Shown: in pieces, positions 1 through 5,647 of the stretch | Position numbering within the stretch: position 1 is the stretch's first letter | How the letters are laid out: each line of letters opens with the position of its first letter | Assembly: GCA_023443145.1 (NCBI GenBank) | Contig: JAEZVS010000026.1 | Location: 1 to 6,618, forward strand | From: Bacillota bacterium | Lineage (GTDB): Bacteria; Bacillota; Peptococcia; Peptococcales; Peptococcaceae | Reading direction: 5' to 3' | Length of the DNA: 6,618 bases | Notes under the pieces: model-generated | What the model was told of the DNA's origin: nothing | What the model saw: only the letters and a program-made list of their open reading frames with translations | The model's database searches: none | Program-made: the position numbers and the translations under genes

Positions 1-36
1 AGCCAAAGCGGAAAAAGACGATGCATAACATGCAAG

Positions 37-93
37 GCACTGTTGTCTTGTTATTTGTGTATAAACCGTACATTCATTAAAGAAAAGAAAGGA
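37..93 (+). promoter_or_regulatory. Candidate promoter and ribosome binding site of the ybjQ-like gene
   Basis: A TATAAA at 60-65 is a reasonable -10 box, but the sequence 17 bases upstream (37-42, GCACTG) is a poor -35. TTGTTA at 48-53 followed by TACATT at 69-74 is an alternative pair with a short 15-base spacer. The ribosome site is much clearer: AAAGGA at 88-93 sits 8 bases before the ATG at 102. This site fixes the native start upstream of the in-frame TAG at 159-161. Confidence 0.4.
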
Positions 94-101
94 CGATTTT
101 T

Positions 102-431
102 ATGATTTTAACCACCACCAATAATATTCCCGGCGATCGTTACGTTGTAGATGATGTGTAGGGCATTGTGGGCGCGGGGGTGGTGTCGGGAGTGGATTTC
201 CTTAAAGACTTCACCGCCGGCATTCGCAACATCATCGGCGGCCGTTCGGGCGCTTATGAAAATGAACTGGTGAACGCCCAAAAAGAGGCGTTGGAAGAAT
301 TGGAAGCCCGCGCCAAACAATTGGGGGCCGATGCGGTATTGGGTATCTCTTTTGATTACACCACCTTCGGAGCCGATTCAGGCATCATCGCATTGGTTGT
401 CAACGGCACAGCCGTCACCTTACGGAAATAA
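102..431 (+). CDS. YbjQ/UPF0145 (DUF74) heavy-metal-binding-type protein, interrupted by in-frame TAG at codon 20
   Basis: Read from the ATG at 102, the frame gives a 109-position protein that matches the YbjQ (UPF0145) family over its whole length. It has an N-terminal ILTTTNNIPG strand, then DFTAGIRNIIGGRSGAYENE at about 36-55, the helix ending in LGADAV (74-79), and the terminal NGTAV strand (101-105). The family forms small pentameric proteins often annotated as heavy-metal-binding; their function is not settled. Codon 20 is TAG (159-161), followed by GIVGAGVV in the same frame, so the break is a single base change and not a frameshift. In related proteins this position, just before the conserved Gly, is often hydrophobic, and TTG (Leu) is one base from TAG. 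A GTG at 168 could start an 87-residue remnant, but it has no good ribosome site and would lack the first beta strand. The good AAAGGA site at 88-93 serves the ATG at 102. The family call is firm; whether the gene is active is open (pseudogene, readthrough or sequencing error). Confidence 0.8.
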
Positions 432-442
432 ATCGGTAATAC

Positions 443-473
443 ACAAACAGCCCTCAAGAAGAGGGCTGTTTGT
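443..473 (+). terminator. Hairpin between the ybjQ-like gene and mutX
   Basis: A perfect 13-base inverted repeat (443-455 and 461-473, core CAGCCCTC / GAGGGCTG) has a 5-base AAGAA loop and begins 11 bases after the TAA of the YbjQ-like gene. The 3' arm ends in TTTGT, so the U tract is short and lies within the stem. It probably acts as a rho-independent or partial terminator. Only 30 bases separate it from the mutX start, and I see no convincing promoter in that gap. Confidence 0.75.
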
Positions 474-503
474 CATCGCAGATTGTTGAAAAGGAGGGAT
501 GAG

Positions 504-971
504 ATGAAACTCACCACCTTATGTTACATCATGAACGGGGATGATGTGCTCATGATGTGGCGCAATAAAAAAGCCAACGACATCAATCACCACAAGTGGA
601 TTGGCGTGGGCGGCAAGTTTCTGCCCAATGAAAGCCCGGATGAATGTGTGCGGCGCGAGGTTCATGAAGAGACCGGGCTTCGGCTGTATGATTATTCTTA
701 TGCCGGCATTGTCACCTTTTTATATGACGATGCACCGGCCGAATACATGCACATTTATCGTGCCAAAAGCCATGAACGAACCGTCATCCCTTGCGACGAA
801 GGCGAATTGTCCTGGATTCCCAAAGATAAGGTGATTGATCTGGCGCTCTGGCCCGGTGATCGTCTCTTTTTGCCGCTGGTGTTGGGTGAGGCTCCGGCTT
901 TTTCCCTAAAGCTGCGCTATGCGAAAGATCAACTGGTGGAAGCGGTTTTAAACGGTGAGCCCATTCAATAA
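504..971 (+). CDS. mutX: MutX-type Nudix hydrolase, probable 8-oxo-dGTP diphosphatase
   Basis: This 155-residue protein carries a complete Nudix box, GX5EX7REUXEEXGU, at residues 37-59: G37, E43, R51-E52, E55-E56, G58-L59. The Glu residues bind the Mg ions that drive pyrophosphate release from nucleoside triphosphates. The N-terminus (KLTTLCYIMNGDDVLMMWRN) and the KWIGVGGKF stretch (31-39) closely resemble streptococcal MutX, which hydrolyses 8-oxo-dGTP to the monophosphate and so prevents G:C to T:A mutations. The CDEGELSWIP segment (97-106) and W116 near the C-terminal half also fit that group. It is a soluble cytosolic protein of normal family length. The start is the ATG at 504, six bases after AGGAGG (492-497). 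The TTG at 483 in the same frame lies upstream of the ribosome site, and the ATG at 499 stops after two codons. It follows the YbjQ-like gene on the same strand with a hairpin between. Substrate is inferred from similarity; other Nudix substrates remain possible. Confidence 0.9.
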   Translation: MKLTTLCYIMNGDDVLMMWRNKKANDINHHKWIGVGGKFLPNESPDECVRREVHEETGLRLYDYSYAGIVTFLYDDAPAEYMHIYRAKSHERTVIPCDEGELSWIPKDKVIDLALWPGDRLFLPLVLGEAPAFSLKLRYAKDQLVEAVLNGEPIQ

Positions 972-1004
972 AAAAGGACGCTGACATTGCTCAGCGTCCT
1001 TTTT
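971..1004. terminator. Bidirectional rho-independent terminator between mutX and the 82-residue membrane protein gene
   Basis: GGACGCTGA (976-984) pairs perfectly with TCAGCGTCC (991-999) across a 6-base CATTGC loop. It is flanked by a run of five A (971-975) and a run of five T (1000-1004). The symmetrical A and T tracts let it end transcription on both strands: mutX arriving from the left and the 1075-1323 gene arriving from the right. It begins directly at the mutX stop codon. Confidence 0.9.
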
Positions 1005-1074
1005 ATATGTCTCAGCATAGATGAACAGATGGATGGCACTTACCCGGCTCATCGCCATCTTGTCTGTTTCAACT

Positions 1075-1323
1075 TTAAAACGTCACAACGGCCAAAAAGA
1101 CCATGATGATCGCCAATATGCCGCAAATGATCATTTTGCGTTTTTGATTAAAACGTTCATTGCGCCAAGTGAGGAGAATATTGGCCGCCAACAATAGAAA
1201 ACAAAACACATTGGTGGTCATTTTGAAGGGAAAGGCAGGAATGATGCGGCCGGCAAGAAAGACCACCAATGCCACAAACATCAGAGCAAGTACAACACGA
1301 TGGAACAAGCGATCGGTTCGCAT
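1075..1323 (-). CDS. Small three-helix integral membrane protein of unknown function
   Basis: The 82-residue protein is almost entirely hydrophobic, with three likely membrane helices at about residues 9-24, 37-53 and 64-81. The basic N-terminus (MRTDRLFHR) and the strongly basic segment between helices 2 and 3 (RNERFNQKRK, 54-63) predict an N-terminus in the cytoplasm and a C-terminus outside. I do not recognise the family firmly. The helix pattern loosely recalls the small DUF3953 (YczI-like) membrane proteins, and that is only a suggestion. The gene stands alone, between the mutX terminator and the topB terminator, with its own promoter at 1369-1396, so it is a single-gene transcript. The ribosome site is weak (an AGAGATG-like stretch about 8 to 12 bases upstream of the ATG). 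The consistent charge and helix pattern supports a real gene. Confidence 0.7.
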   Translation of the reverse strand: MRTDRLFHRVVLALMFVALVVFLAGRIIPAFPFKMTTNVFCFLLLAANILLTWRNERFNQKRKMIICGILAIIMVFLAVVTF

Positions 1324-1368
1324 AAATTTACATCTCTTTTCTATTATTCGTACAGCGCCATTTATATT

Positions 1369-1396
1369 ATTTTGTAAAAAAATTCGTCTCTGTCAA
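1369..1396 (-). promoter_or_regulatory. Candidate sigma-A-type promoter of the 82-residue membrane protein gene
   Basis: Read on the - strand, a perfect -35 box TTGACA (1396-1391) is followed after a 16-base spacer, which holds a run of seven T, by CAAAAT (1374-1369), a four-of-six match to TATAAT. Further AT-rich hexamers (TAATAT, TATAAA) lie just downstream, so the exact -10 is uncertain. The predicted start of transcription lies about 40 bases before the ATG. Its position downstream of the topB terminator fits an independent transcript. Confidence 0.55.
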
Positions 1397-1489
1397 TAAA
1401 TATGTCGTCTTTAAACGAAAATATGAGGGCGCAGACGGTCGGTGGTAAAACAGGATTGGTATGTAACGGTTCTGCAGTTGGTGAAAATC

Positions 1490-1518
1490 AAAGCCGTGCG
1501 CAGGTCGCGCACGGCTTT
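1490..1518 (-). terminator. Rho-independent terminator of the CDF-DUF4825-topB operon
   Basis: A perfect 12-base stem (AAAGCCGTGCGC at 1490-1501 and GCGCACGGCTTT at 1507-1518) has a 5-base loop. It starts 5 bases beyond the topB stop codon. On the - strand the stem ends in TTT and is followed by GATTTT, a usable U-rich tail. No gene on the + strand needs it. Confidence 0.88.
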
Positions 1519-1523
1519 GGCTT

Positions 1524-3716
1524 TTACTCTTTATCTTGCAGCGCTTTGGCCCAGGCATCGGCAAAGGCATTGGCGCCCAACGATTCTTCTTTCTTTTGTT
1601 TCTGCATGTAATTGGCCACGTCACGGCGGCTGCTTTTGTTGCTTTTTTCCGCCAGTTTTTTATTGAAGCGGTCGTAGCGCTCGCGAAAACCACAGGTGTT
1701 GCAGGCGTAAAGGCGGGTGTCGTCTTTGCCGATGATCACCAGCTTTTTGTGGCAATTGGGGCAGCGGGCGTTGGATTGACGGCTCACGGTTTCTTTATAA
1801 CCGCAGCCTTTGTCTTGGCACACGCGCATAATGCCGTGCTTGGCCTTGACTTCCAAAAGCATTTTGCCGCAAAGGGGGCAAGGTTTGTTGGTCATGTTGT
1901 CGTGACGGTAGGTGGCTTGACTGGACGTCACCTGCTGTACCAGCTCTTGGGTAAAGCGGCGGATATCCTGGTCAAAGCGGTCCGCCTTTTCTTTCCCTTT
2001 GCCGATGGCCATCAGGCGTTCTTCCCATTGGGCGGTGAGTTCCGGTGAGCGCAGGGCTTCCGGTACCAAATCAATGAGTTGACGCCCTTTGGAGGTGGCG
2101 ACCAGGTGGTTGGCGTCTTTTTCAATGTAAAAGTGCTGAAATAATTTTTCAATGATGTCGGCGCGGGTGGCAGGGGTTCCGATGCCGCCGGCTTCCCGCA
2201 AAATAGCCTGTTGTGTTTTGTTTTCCACAAAGGCTTGCGGATTTTCCATGGCGGCCAAGAGACTGCCTTCGGTAAAACGTTTGGGCGGCTTGGTGCGGCC
2301 CTCATTTATCACAAGGGCGTCTACGGAAAGACGATCGCCGGCTTTGCGCCGTTCCAACTTTTGCATGCTCTCTTGCGCATCGTCGTCTTGAGCCGCTTCT
2401 TCGGCGTCCATGTCGCGGGTGAGTGCTTGCCAGCCGGGAACGGTCACCACCCGTCCTTTGGCAGTGAAGGGCACGCTGTTGATTTGAGCCGTCAGGCCAG
2501 TTTCCAAATATTCAGCGGCGCCTAAAAAGTTGGCCAAAAAGCGCTCCACGACTAAGGCATAGATTTTATGCTCATCGGAAGACAGTGGATGGGCGCCGAG
2601 ACGTTCTTCGGTGGGGATGATGGCGTGATGGTCGCTCACTTTGGCGGCATTCACGCAAGATTTTTCGATGTGAAGACGATCGTTTTGAATGGTGCGCACC
2701 CACTTGCCCCAGGGGCCGCTGGTCAGCGCTTTCAGGCGGGAAGGCAGTGTGGCGGCCACGTCGGGCGTGAGGTGGCGGCTGTCGGTGCGGGGATAGGTGA
2801 GGAGCTTGTGGGTTTCGTATAGGCGCTGCATGTGTCGAAGCGTGTCTTTGGCGCTCATGCCATAGCGTGCATTGGCATCTCGTTGCAGACTGGTCAAATC
2901 ATAGAGGGCGGGCGGAGGCAACCGCTTTTTCTTTTCCTGGACCTCGGATATCACCATAGGTTTGCCACGAAGTTGCTGTACCACGGCTTCGGCGTCCTTT
3001 CTTTCTTTTAACCGTCCGGATTTATTGCCGCGCCAATGGTAGTGTGTGCCGCCGGTTTGCGCAGAGATGGTGAAAAAAGATTCGCTTTTAAAGCTTTGAA
3101 TGGCCTTTTCTCGCGCCACCACCATGGCCAAAGTGGGTGTTTGCACGCGTCCTGCGGAGAGTTGGGCGCCGTAATGGCAGGTGAGGGCACGGGTGATGTT
3201 CAATCCCACCAGCCAGTCGGCTTCGGCGCGGGCTTGAGCAGAGCGGGCCAGCTGATCAAAATCTTTGCCCGGGCGCAAATTTTGAAATCCCTGGCGAATG
3301 GCCTGATCGGTTTGTGATGAGATCCAAAGCCGCCGCATGGGTTTCTTGACGCGCGCTTTCTGAATGATCCAGCGTGCCACCAGTTCCCCTTCCCGGCCGG
3401 CATCGGTGGCGATGACGATGTCGGCCACGTCTTGACGGCGCAAGAGACCTTCGACAATGTGATATTGTTTACCGCTGCCCGGAAGCACCACCAATTTCAT
3501 GTGTTTGGGCATCATGGGCAGTGTTTCTATAGACCAGGTTTCATATTTTTTATCGTAAGCTTCCGGATCGGCCAGACCCACCAAATGACCCAGAGCCCAG
3601 GTGACCAGATGGCGATTGCCTTCGAAATAACCGTTTTTCTTGGCATTTGCGCCCAGTACACGGGCCAGATCTTTGGCGACGGAAGGTTTTTCAGCTAAAA
3701 CAAGGGTTTTGCTCAT
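1524..3716 (-). CDS. topB: DNA topoisomerase III (type IA)
   Basis: This 730-residue type IA topoisomerase cuts one DNA strand through a 5'-phosphotyrosine and passes another through it. TopB mainly decatenates and resolves replication and recombination intermediates in the cytosol. The N-terminal Toprim domain shows E9 (LVLAEKPSVAKDL) and the metal-binding TDAGREGE at 104-111. SAGRVQTPTLA follows at 187-197. The catalytic tyrosine is Y308 in LTYPRTDSRHL (306-316), and GIGTPATRADIIEKL at 511-525 is the other family signature. The C-terminus carries two four-cysteine zinc ribbons (C613/C616/C633/C638 and C652/C655/C672/C675) and a basic tail. Length and domain order are normal for Bacillus-type TopB. 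The ATG at 3716 has AAGGA (3726-3730) nine bases upstream, inside the end of the DUF4825 gene. The two genes overlap by ATGA (3713-3716), implying translational coupling. It is the last gene of its operon. Confidence 0.97.
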   Translation of the reverse strand: MSKTLVLAEKPSVAKDLARVLGANAKKNGYFEGNRHLVTWALGHLVGLADPEAYDKKYETWSIETLPMMPKHMKLVVLPGSGKQYHIVEGLLRRQDVADIVIATDAGREGELVARWIIQKARVKKPMRRLWISSQTDQAIRQGFQNLRPGKDFDQLARSAQARAEADWLVGLNITRALTCHYGAQLSAGRVQTPTLAMVVAREKAIQSFKSESFFTISAQTGGTHYHWRGNKSGRLKERKDAEAVVQQLRGKPMVISEVQEKKKRLPPPALYDLTSLQRDANARYGMSAKDTLRHMQRLYETHKLLTYPRTDSRHLTPDVAATLPSRLKALTSGPWGKWVRTIQNDRLHIEKSCVNAAKVSDHHAIIPTEERLGAHPLSSDEHKIYALVVERFLANFLGAAEYLETGLTAQINSVPFTAKGRVVTVPGWQALTRDMDAEEAAQDDDAQESMQKLERRKAGDRLSVDALVINEGRTKPPKRFTEGSLLAAMENPQAFVENKTQQAILREAGGIGTPATRADIIEKLFQHFYIEKDANHLVATSKGRQLIDLVPEALRSPELTAQWEERLMAIGKGKEKADRFDQDIRRFTQELVQQVTSSQATYRHDNMTNKPCPLCGKMLLEVKAKHGIMRVCQDKGCGYKETVSRQSNARCPNCHKKLVIIGKDDTRLYACNTCGFRERYDRFNKKLAEKSNKSSRRDVANYMQKQKKEESLGANAFADAWAKALQDKE

Positions 3717-4204
3717 GCCGTTTCATCCTTTTTTGATTGGGAGAGGTATTGGGCCAATGCTTCTTCTGATTGGCCGAATTTTTTTACATCATGGCCCACG
3801 ACTGTGCCGGCGCCTTTGGTGGTCAATGCAAAGCGCTGCTCTTGATACAGCACCTGCACTTTGTCGGCATTTTCCACCAGCCCCAGCAGAAGCACTGCAG
3901 GGCGCTCAAAATCAATTTTAGCAAAGGGATGGTTCAGTTTGTCGTAGTGGATGATGATGCTGTAGGGATGGGCTGCGGTTTGTAATTCAAAAGTGTAGCG
4001 TCCGAAGGTGCCGAAGCCGCAGGCGTCGAGCAGATGACTGACGGCGCTGTTGTCGCCCACATGGGGTGTGCGCAAACTGTAAAGTTCTTGAGCGGCATCG
4101 GGTGACGCAACAGAAGGGGCTTCTATCGATCGATTCAAGTAGGAAACGACCCCAAAGATGATACAAAAGGTGACGAGGATACCGATTATGCGTTTAAAGT
4201 TCAT
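3713..4204 (-). CDS. Membrane-anchored DUF4825-domain protein
   Basis: The 163-residue product has a short basic N-terminus (MNFKR), one membrane helix at about 6-22 and an extracytoplasmic domain. LYSLRTPHVGDNSAVSHLLD (41-60) matches the typical opening of DUF4825 (the Y-x-L/YVGDNS-x-V pattern), and a Tyr-rich strand region (YSIIIHYDKL, 81-90) follows. DUF4825 occurs alone or attached to BlaR1/M56-type sensor proteins and other envelope proteins in Bacillota; its biochemical role is unknown. No lipobox is seen (VTFC lacks the required small residues), so this is an anchor or an uncleaved signal. I chose the ATG at 4204 because AAAGGA (4214-4219) lies 9 bases upstream. An in-frame ATG at 4249 abuts the CDF stop and has no ribosome site; it would add 15 residues. 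The gene lies 45 bases after the CDF gene and overlaps topB by 4 bases, so the three are probably co-transcribed. Confidence 0.8.
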   Translation of the reverse strand: MNFKRIIGILVTFCIIFGVVSYLNRSIEAPSVASPDAAQELYSLRTPHVGDNSAVSHLLDACGFGTFGRYTFELQTAAHPYSIIIHYDKLNHPFAKIDFERPAVLLLGLVENADKVQVLYQEQRFALTTKGAGTVVGHDVKKFGQSEEALAQYLSQSKKDETA

Positions 4205-4249
4205 GGTGTGCAGTCCTTTCCGAAAGAGGTGAGCGGGCGGAACCGTCAT

Positions 4250-5422
4250 TTAATTGATCATGTAAATGGGATCCAGTGTGACCTTGGCTAAAAGATGGGG
4301 ACGTCCGGGTGTGAGACGCCTGTTGATTTCCCGTTCCAGATCGCTGCCATGGACGTTGGCATCCGGAGGCACCGCCAAATCGAAGACCAGCAGGGTTTGC
4401 TGATGGCCTTCCACCAGGCGAAAATCGTGAATGTTGTACCGTTCGTCAATGCTGCGTACAATAGAGGCTGCCAATAGTCTTAATTGCTCTGTACGGGGAT
4501 CATTTACATCTATGGGATCGGTGTGAATGGTCAACTCAATGTGCAGCGCCTCTTTGGCCTCCACCTCAATGAGATTAACCAGAGCGTGGCTGTCCATAGC
4601 CGGTATGCGGGCGTCTACTTCCACATGAAGGGTGGCAAAAGTATGATAAGGGCCATAGTCGTGTACGATCAAATCGTGTACGCCCAACACGCCGTCATAT
4701 TGGCGCACAAAGGCCATCAGGCGCTGAGCGGTATCGTCATCGGGCCGCTCGCCCAAAAGTTTATCGGCAGTGCTGCGCACAATATCCAGTCCGTTTTTTA
4801 AGATGATGAGGCCCACCATCAAGCCCAAATAACCGTCTAATTCAATACCCACCACAGGACTCAAAAGCAGAGAGGCCACAATCACCGAAGTATTGAGCAC
4901 GTCGCTGATGCTGTCGGTGGCATTGGCGCGAATGATGGTGGATTGAGCACGGTCGGAAAGAAGCGCATAAAACCGCCACATCCAAAGTTTCGCCAAAATA
5001 GAGAGCAGCAGAAGCACCAGTGCGGTCGTTTCTAATGTGACGGTGCTTGGGTGCACAATTTTATGAAAAGATTCCCGCATAAACGTCACGCCCACATACA
5101 TTACCGCGGCACCGATTATTGAGGAGATGATGTATTCGGTACGGGCGTGCCCATAAGGGTGGCTCTCATCAGCGGGACGGGCTGAAAGGCGGAAAGAGAC
5201 AAAGGTCAAAAGGGCCGTCACGGCGTCGGTGAGGTTGTTGAGCGCATCTCCGATGATGGCCACCGAGCCGCTCATCATACCCACCAAACCTTTGATGATG
5301 GAAAGAAGCACATTGGTGCTTAGGCCGACGGCGCCGGATAAATGACCGGCGCGATTGCGCAAAGCCGGGGTGAGGGGACTGTCGTCAGGCCCCATATAAA
5401 AACGAATGAGGGAGCGAATCAT
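4250..5422 (-). CDS. Cation diffusion facilitator (CDF) family exporter, probably Mn(II)-type
   Basis: This 390-residue inner-membrane protein exchanges divalent metal for protons and exports it. Helix 1 covers about 31-50. Helix 2 contains GDALNNLTDAV (58-68) and helix 5 contains NATDSISDVLN (167-177). The metal site reads N62xxxD66 and D170xxxD174, the N-D/D-D set seen in manganese exporters such as pneumococcal MntE; zinc transporters usually have His in one of these helices. The SHPYGHARTEY signature (87-97) follows helix 2. The cytoplasmic dimerisation domain covers about 225-303 and ends in HIELTIHTDP. A further segment of about 80 residues (310-390, with YNIHDFRLVEGH) extends beyond it, a pattern common in longer clostridial CDFs. 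The ATG at 5422 has AAAGGA (5429-5434) six bases upstream. It heads the operon with DUF4825 and topB. The class is certain; Mn specificity is inferred from motif residues only. Confidence 0.93.
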   Translation of the reverse strand: MIRSLIRFYMGPDDSPLTPALRNRAGHLSGAVGLSTNVLLSIIKGLVGMMSGSVAIIGDALNNLTDAVTALLTFVSFRLSARPADESHPYGHARTEYIISSIIGAAVMYVGVTFMRESFHKIVHPSTVTLETTALVLLLLSILAKLWMWRFYALLSDRAQSTIIRANATDSISDVLNTSVIVASLLLSPVVGIELDGYLGLMVGLIILKNGLDIVRSTADKLLGERPDDDTAQRLMAFVRQYDGVLGVHDLIVHDYGPYHTFATLHVEVDARIPAMDSHALVNLIEVEAKEALHIELTIHTDPIDVNDPRTEQLRLLAASIVRSIDERYNIHDFRLVEGHQQTLLVFDLAVPPDANVHGSDLEREINRRLTPGRPHLLAKVTLDPIYMIN

Positions 5423-5459
5423 GCAAAATCCTTTCTAAGGCGGCAATACCCCTAGGCGG

Positions 5460-5495
5460 ATGCCAAACAGTAAAATATGTGCTACACTGTAGCAA
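5460..5495. promoter_or_regulatory. Divergent candidate promoters with a 13-base palindromic operator
   Basis: A perfect odd-centred palindrome, GCTACA-C-TGTAGC, lies at 5481-5493. On the + strand it overlaps a TGC-TACACT extended -10 (TG at 5480-5481, TACACT at 5483-5488) with only a weak -35 near 5460-5465; this would serve the 38-codon ORF. On the - strand TTGCTA (5495-5490) and TACTGT (5472-5467) form a plausible -35/-10 pair with a 17-base spacer for the CDF operon, and the palindrome covers its -35 and spacer. A protein bound here could control both directions. TACA/TGTA half-sites are typical of BlaI/CopY-type repressors, but those usually have two bases between halves, here only one. 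The palindrome is seen; the regulatory role is inferred. Confidence 0.5.
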
Positions 5496-5525
5496 GAAGA
5501 TATCGGGTGTGAGAGGGGTGGTAAT

Positions 5526-5642
5526 GTGGTGGAGCTCATTCACGTGCTGACCATCATCTGTTGGTTGATGGCGGTGGGGATTATGATATCCCTCTTTTAT
5601 AAATGCTATATAATCATTAGACATCACATGCGTAAAAAGTAA
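5526..5642 (+). CDS. Candidate 38-residue single-helix membrane peptide
   Basis: A short frame starting at GTG 5526 encodes 38 residues and ends with TAA. The first part is VVELIHVLTIICWLM; hydrophobic residues dominate from about 4 to 31, and the tail RHHMRKK is strongly basic. This is the profile of a single membrane helix with a cytoplasmic basic C-terminus. GAGGGG (5513-5518) lies 7 bases before the GTG, a well-placed ribosome site, and an extended -10 lies about 40 bases upstream. Its stop is only 5 bases from the convergent stop of the CHAD gene, a tight fit expected of real gene ends. It is divergent from the CDF exporter. I do not recognise a family. It has no ATG start at a useful place (the ATG at 5524 is in another frame and stops after 8 codons), and no terminator follows it. 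The frame could be chance. Confidence 0.5.
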   Translation: MVELIHVLTIICWLMAVGIMISLFYKCYIIIRHHMRKK

Positions 5643-5647
5643 GGTGT

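Noticed and set aside
168..431. GTG at 168 as the true start of the YbjQ-like protein
   Set aside because: It would drop a conserved N-terminal strand, has no convincing ribosome site, and leaves the good AAAGGA at 88-93 and the family-like first 19 codons unexplained.
483..503. Upstream TTG start for mutX
   Set aside because: The TTG lies before the AGGAGG at 492-497, which is perfectly spaced for the ATG at 504, and the added residues do not match MutX proteins.
1024..1068. Imperfect hairpin (AACAGA..GATGGC / GCCATC..TCTGTT) considered as a structured RNA or second terminator
   Set aside because: It has a large 16-base loop, an internal bulge and no T tract, and I recognise no RNA family. 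It may only add folding after the 82-residue protein gene.
1397..1489. Possible tRNA or small RNA between the 82-residue protein promoter and the topB terminator
   Set aside because: No cloverleaf, acceptor stem or T-loop pairing can be built. Apart from the flanking signals I see nothing in this stretch.
1402..1611. 69-codon + strand frame across the topB terminator
   Set aside because: It runs through the terminator hairpin and the end of topB, has no good ribosome site and no family resemblance.
1536..2048. 170-codon + strand frame opposite the 3' part of topB
   Set aside because: It is antisense to the topB zinc-ribbon region, which has clear protein signatures on the - strand. The frame has no recognisable motif and looks like an open shadow of biased codon use. 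The same applies to the other + strand frames within 2152-3985.
4205..4249. ATG at 4249 as the start of the DUF4825 gene
   Set aside because: It directly follows the CDF stop with no ribosome site, while the ATG at 4204 has AAAGGA at 9 bases and places the basic residues and membrane helix as expected.
5423..5466. Manganese (yybP-ykoY) riboswitch in the CDF leader
   Set aside because: The predicted leader is too short and lacks the conserved loop sequences. Only an AGGCGG direct repeat (5438-5443 and 5454-5459) is visible, with no clear meaning.
5385..5627. 80-codon - strand frame across the divergent region
   Set aside because: It overlaps the start of the CDF gene in another frame, covers the candidate promoters and shows no membrane or domain features.
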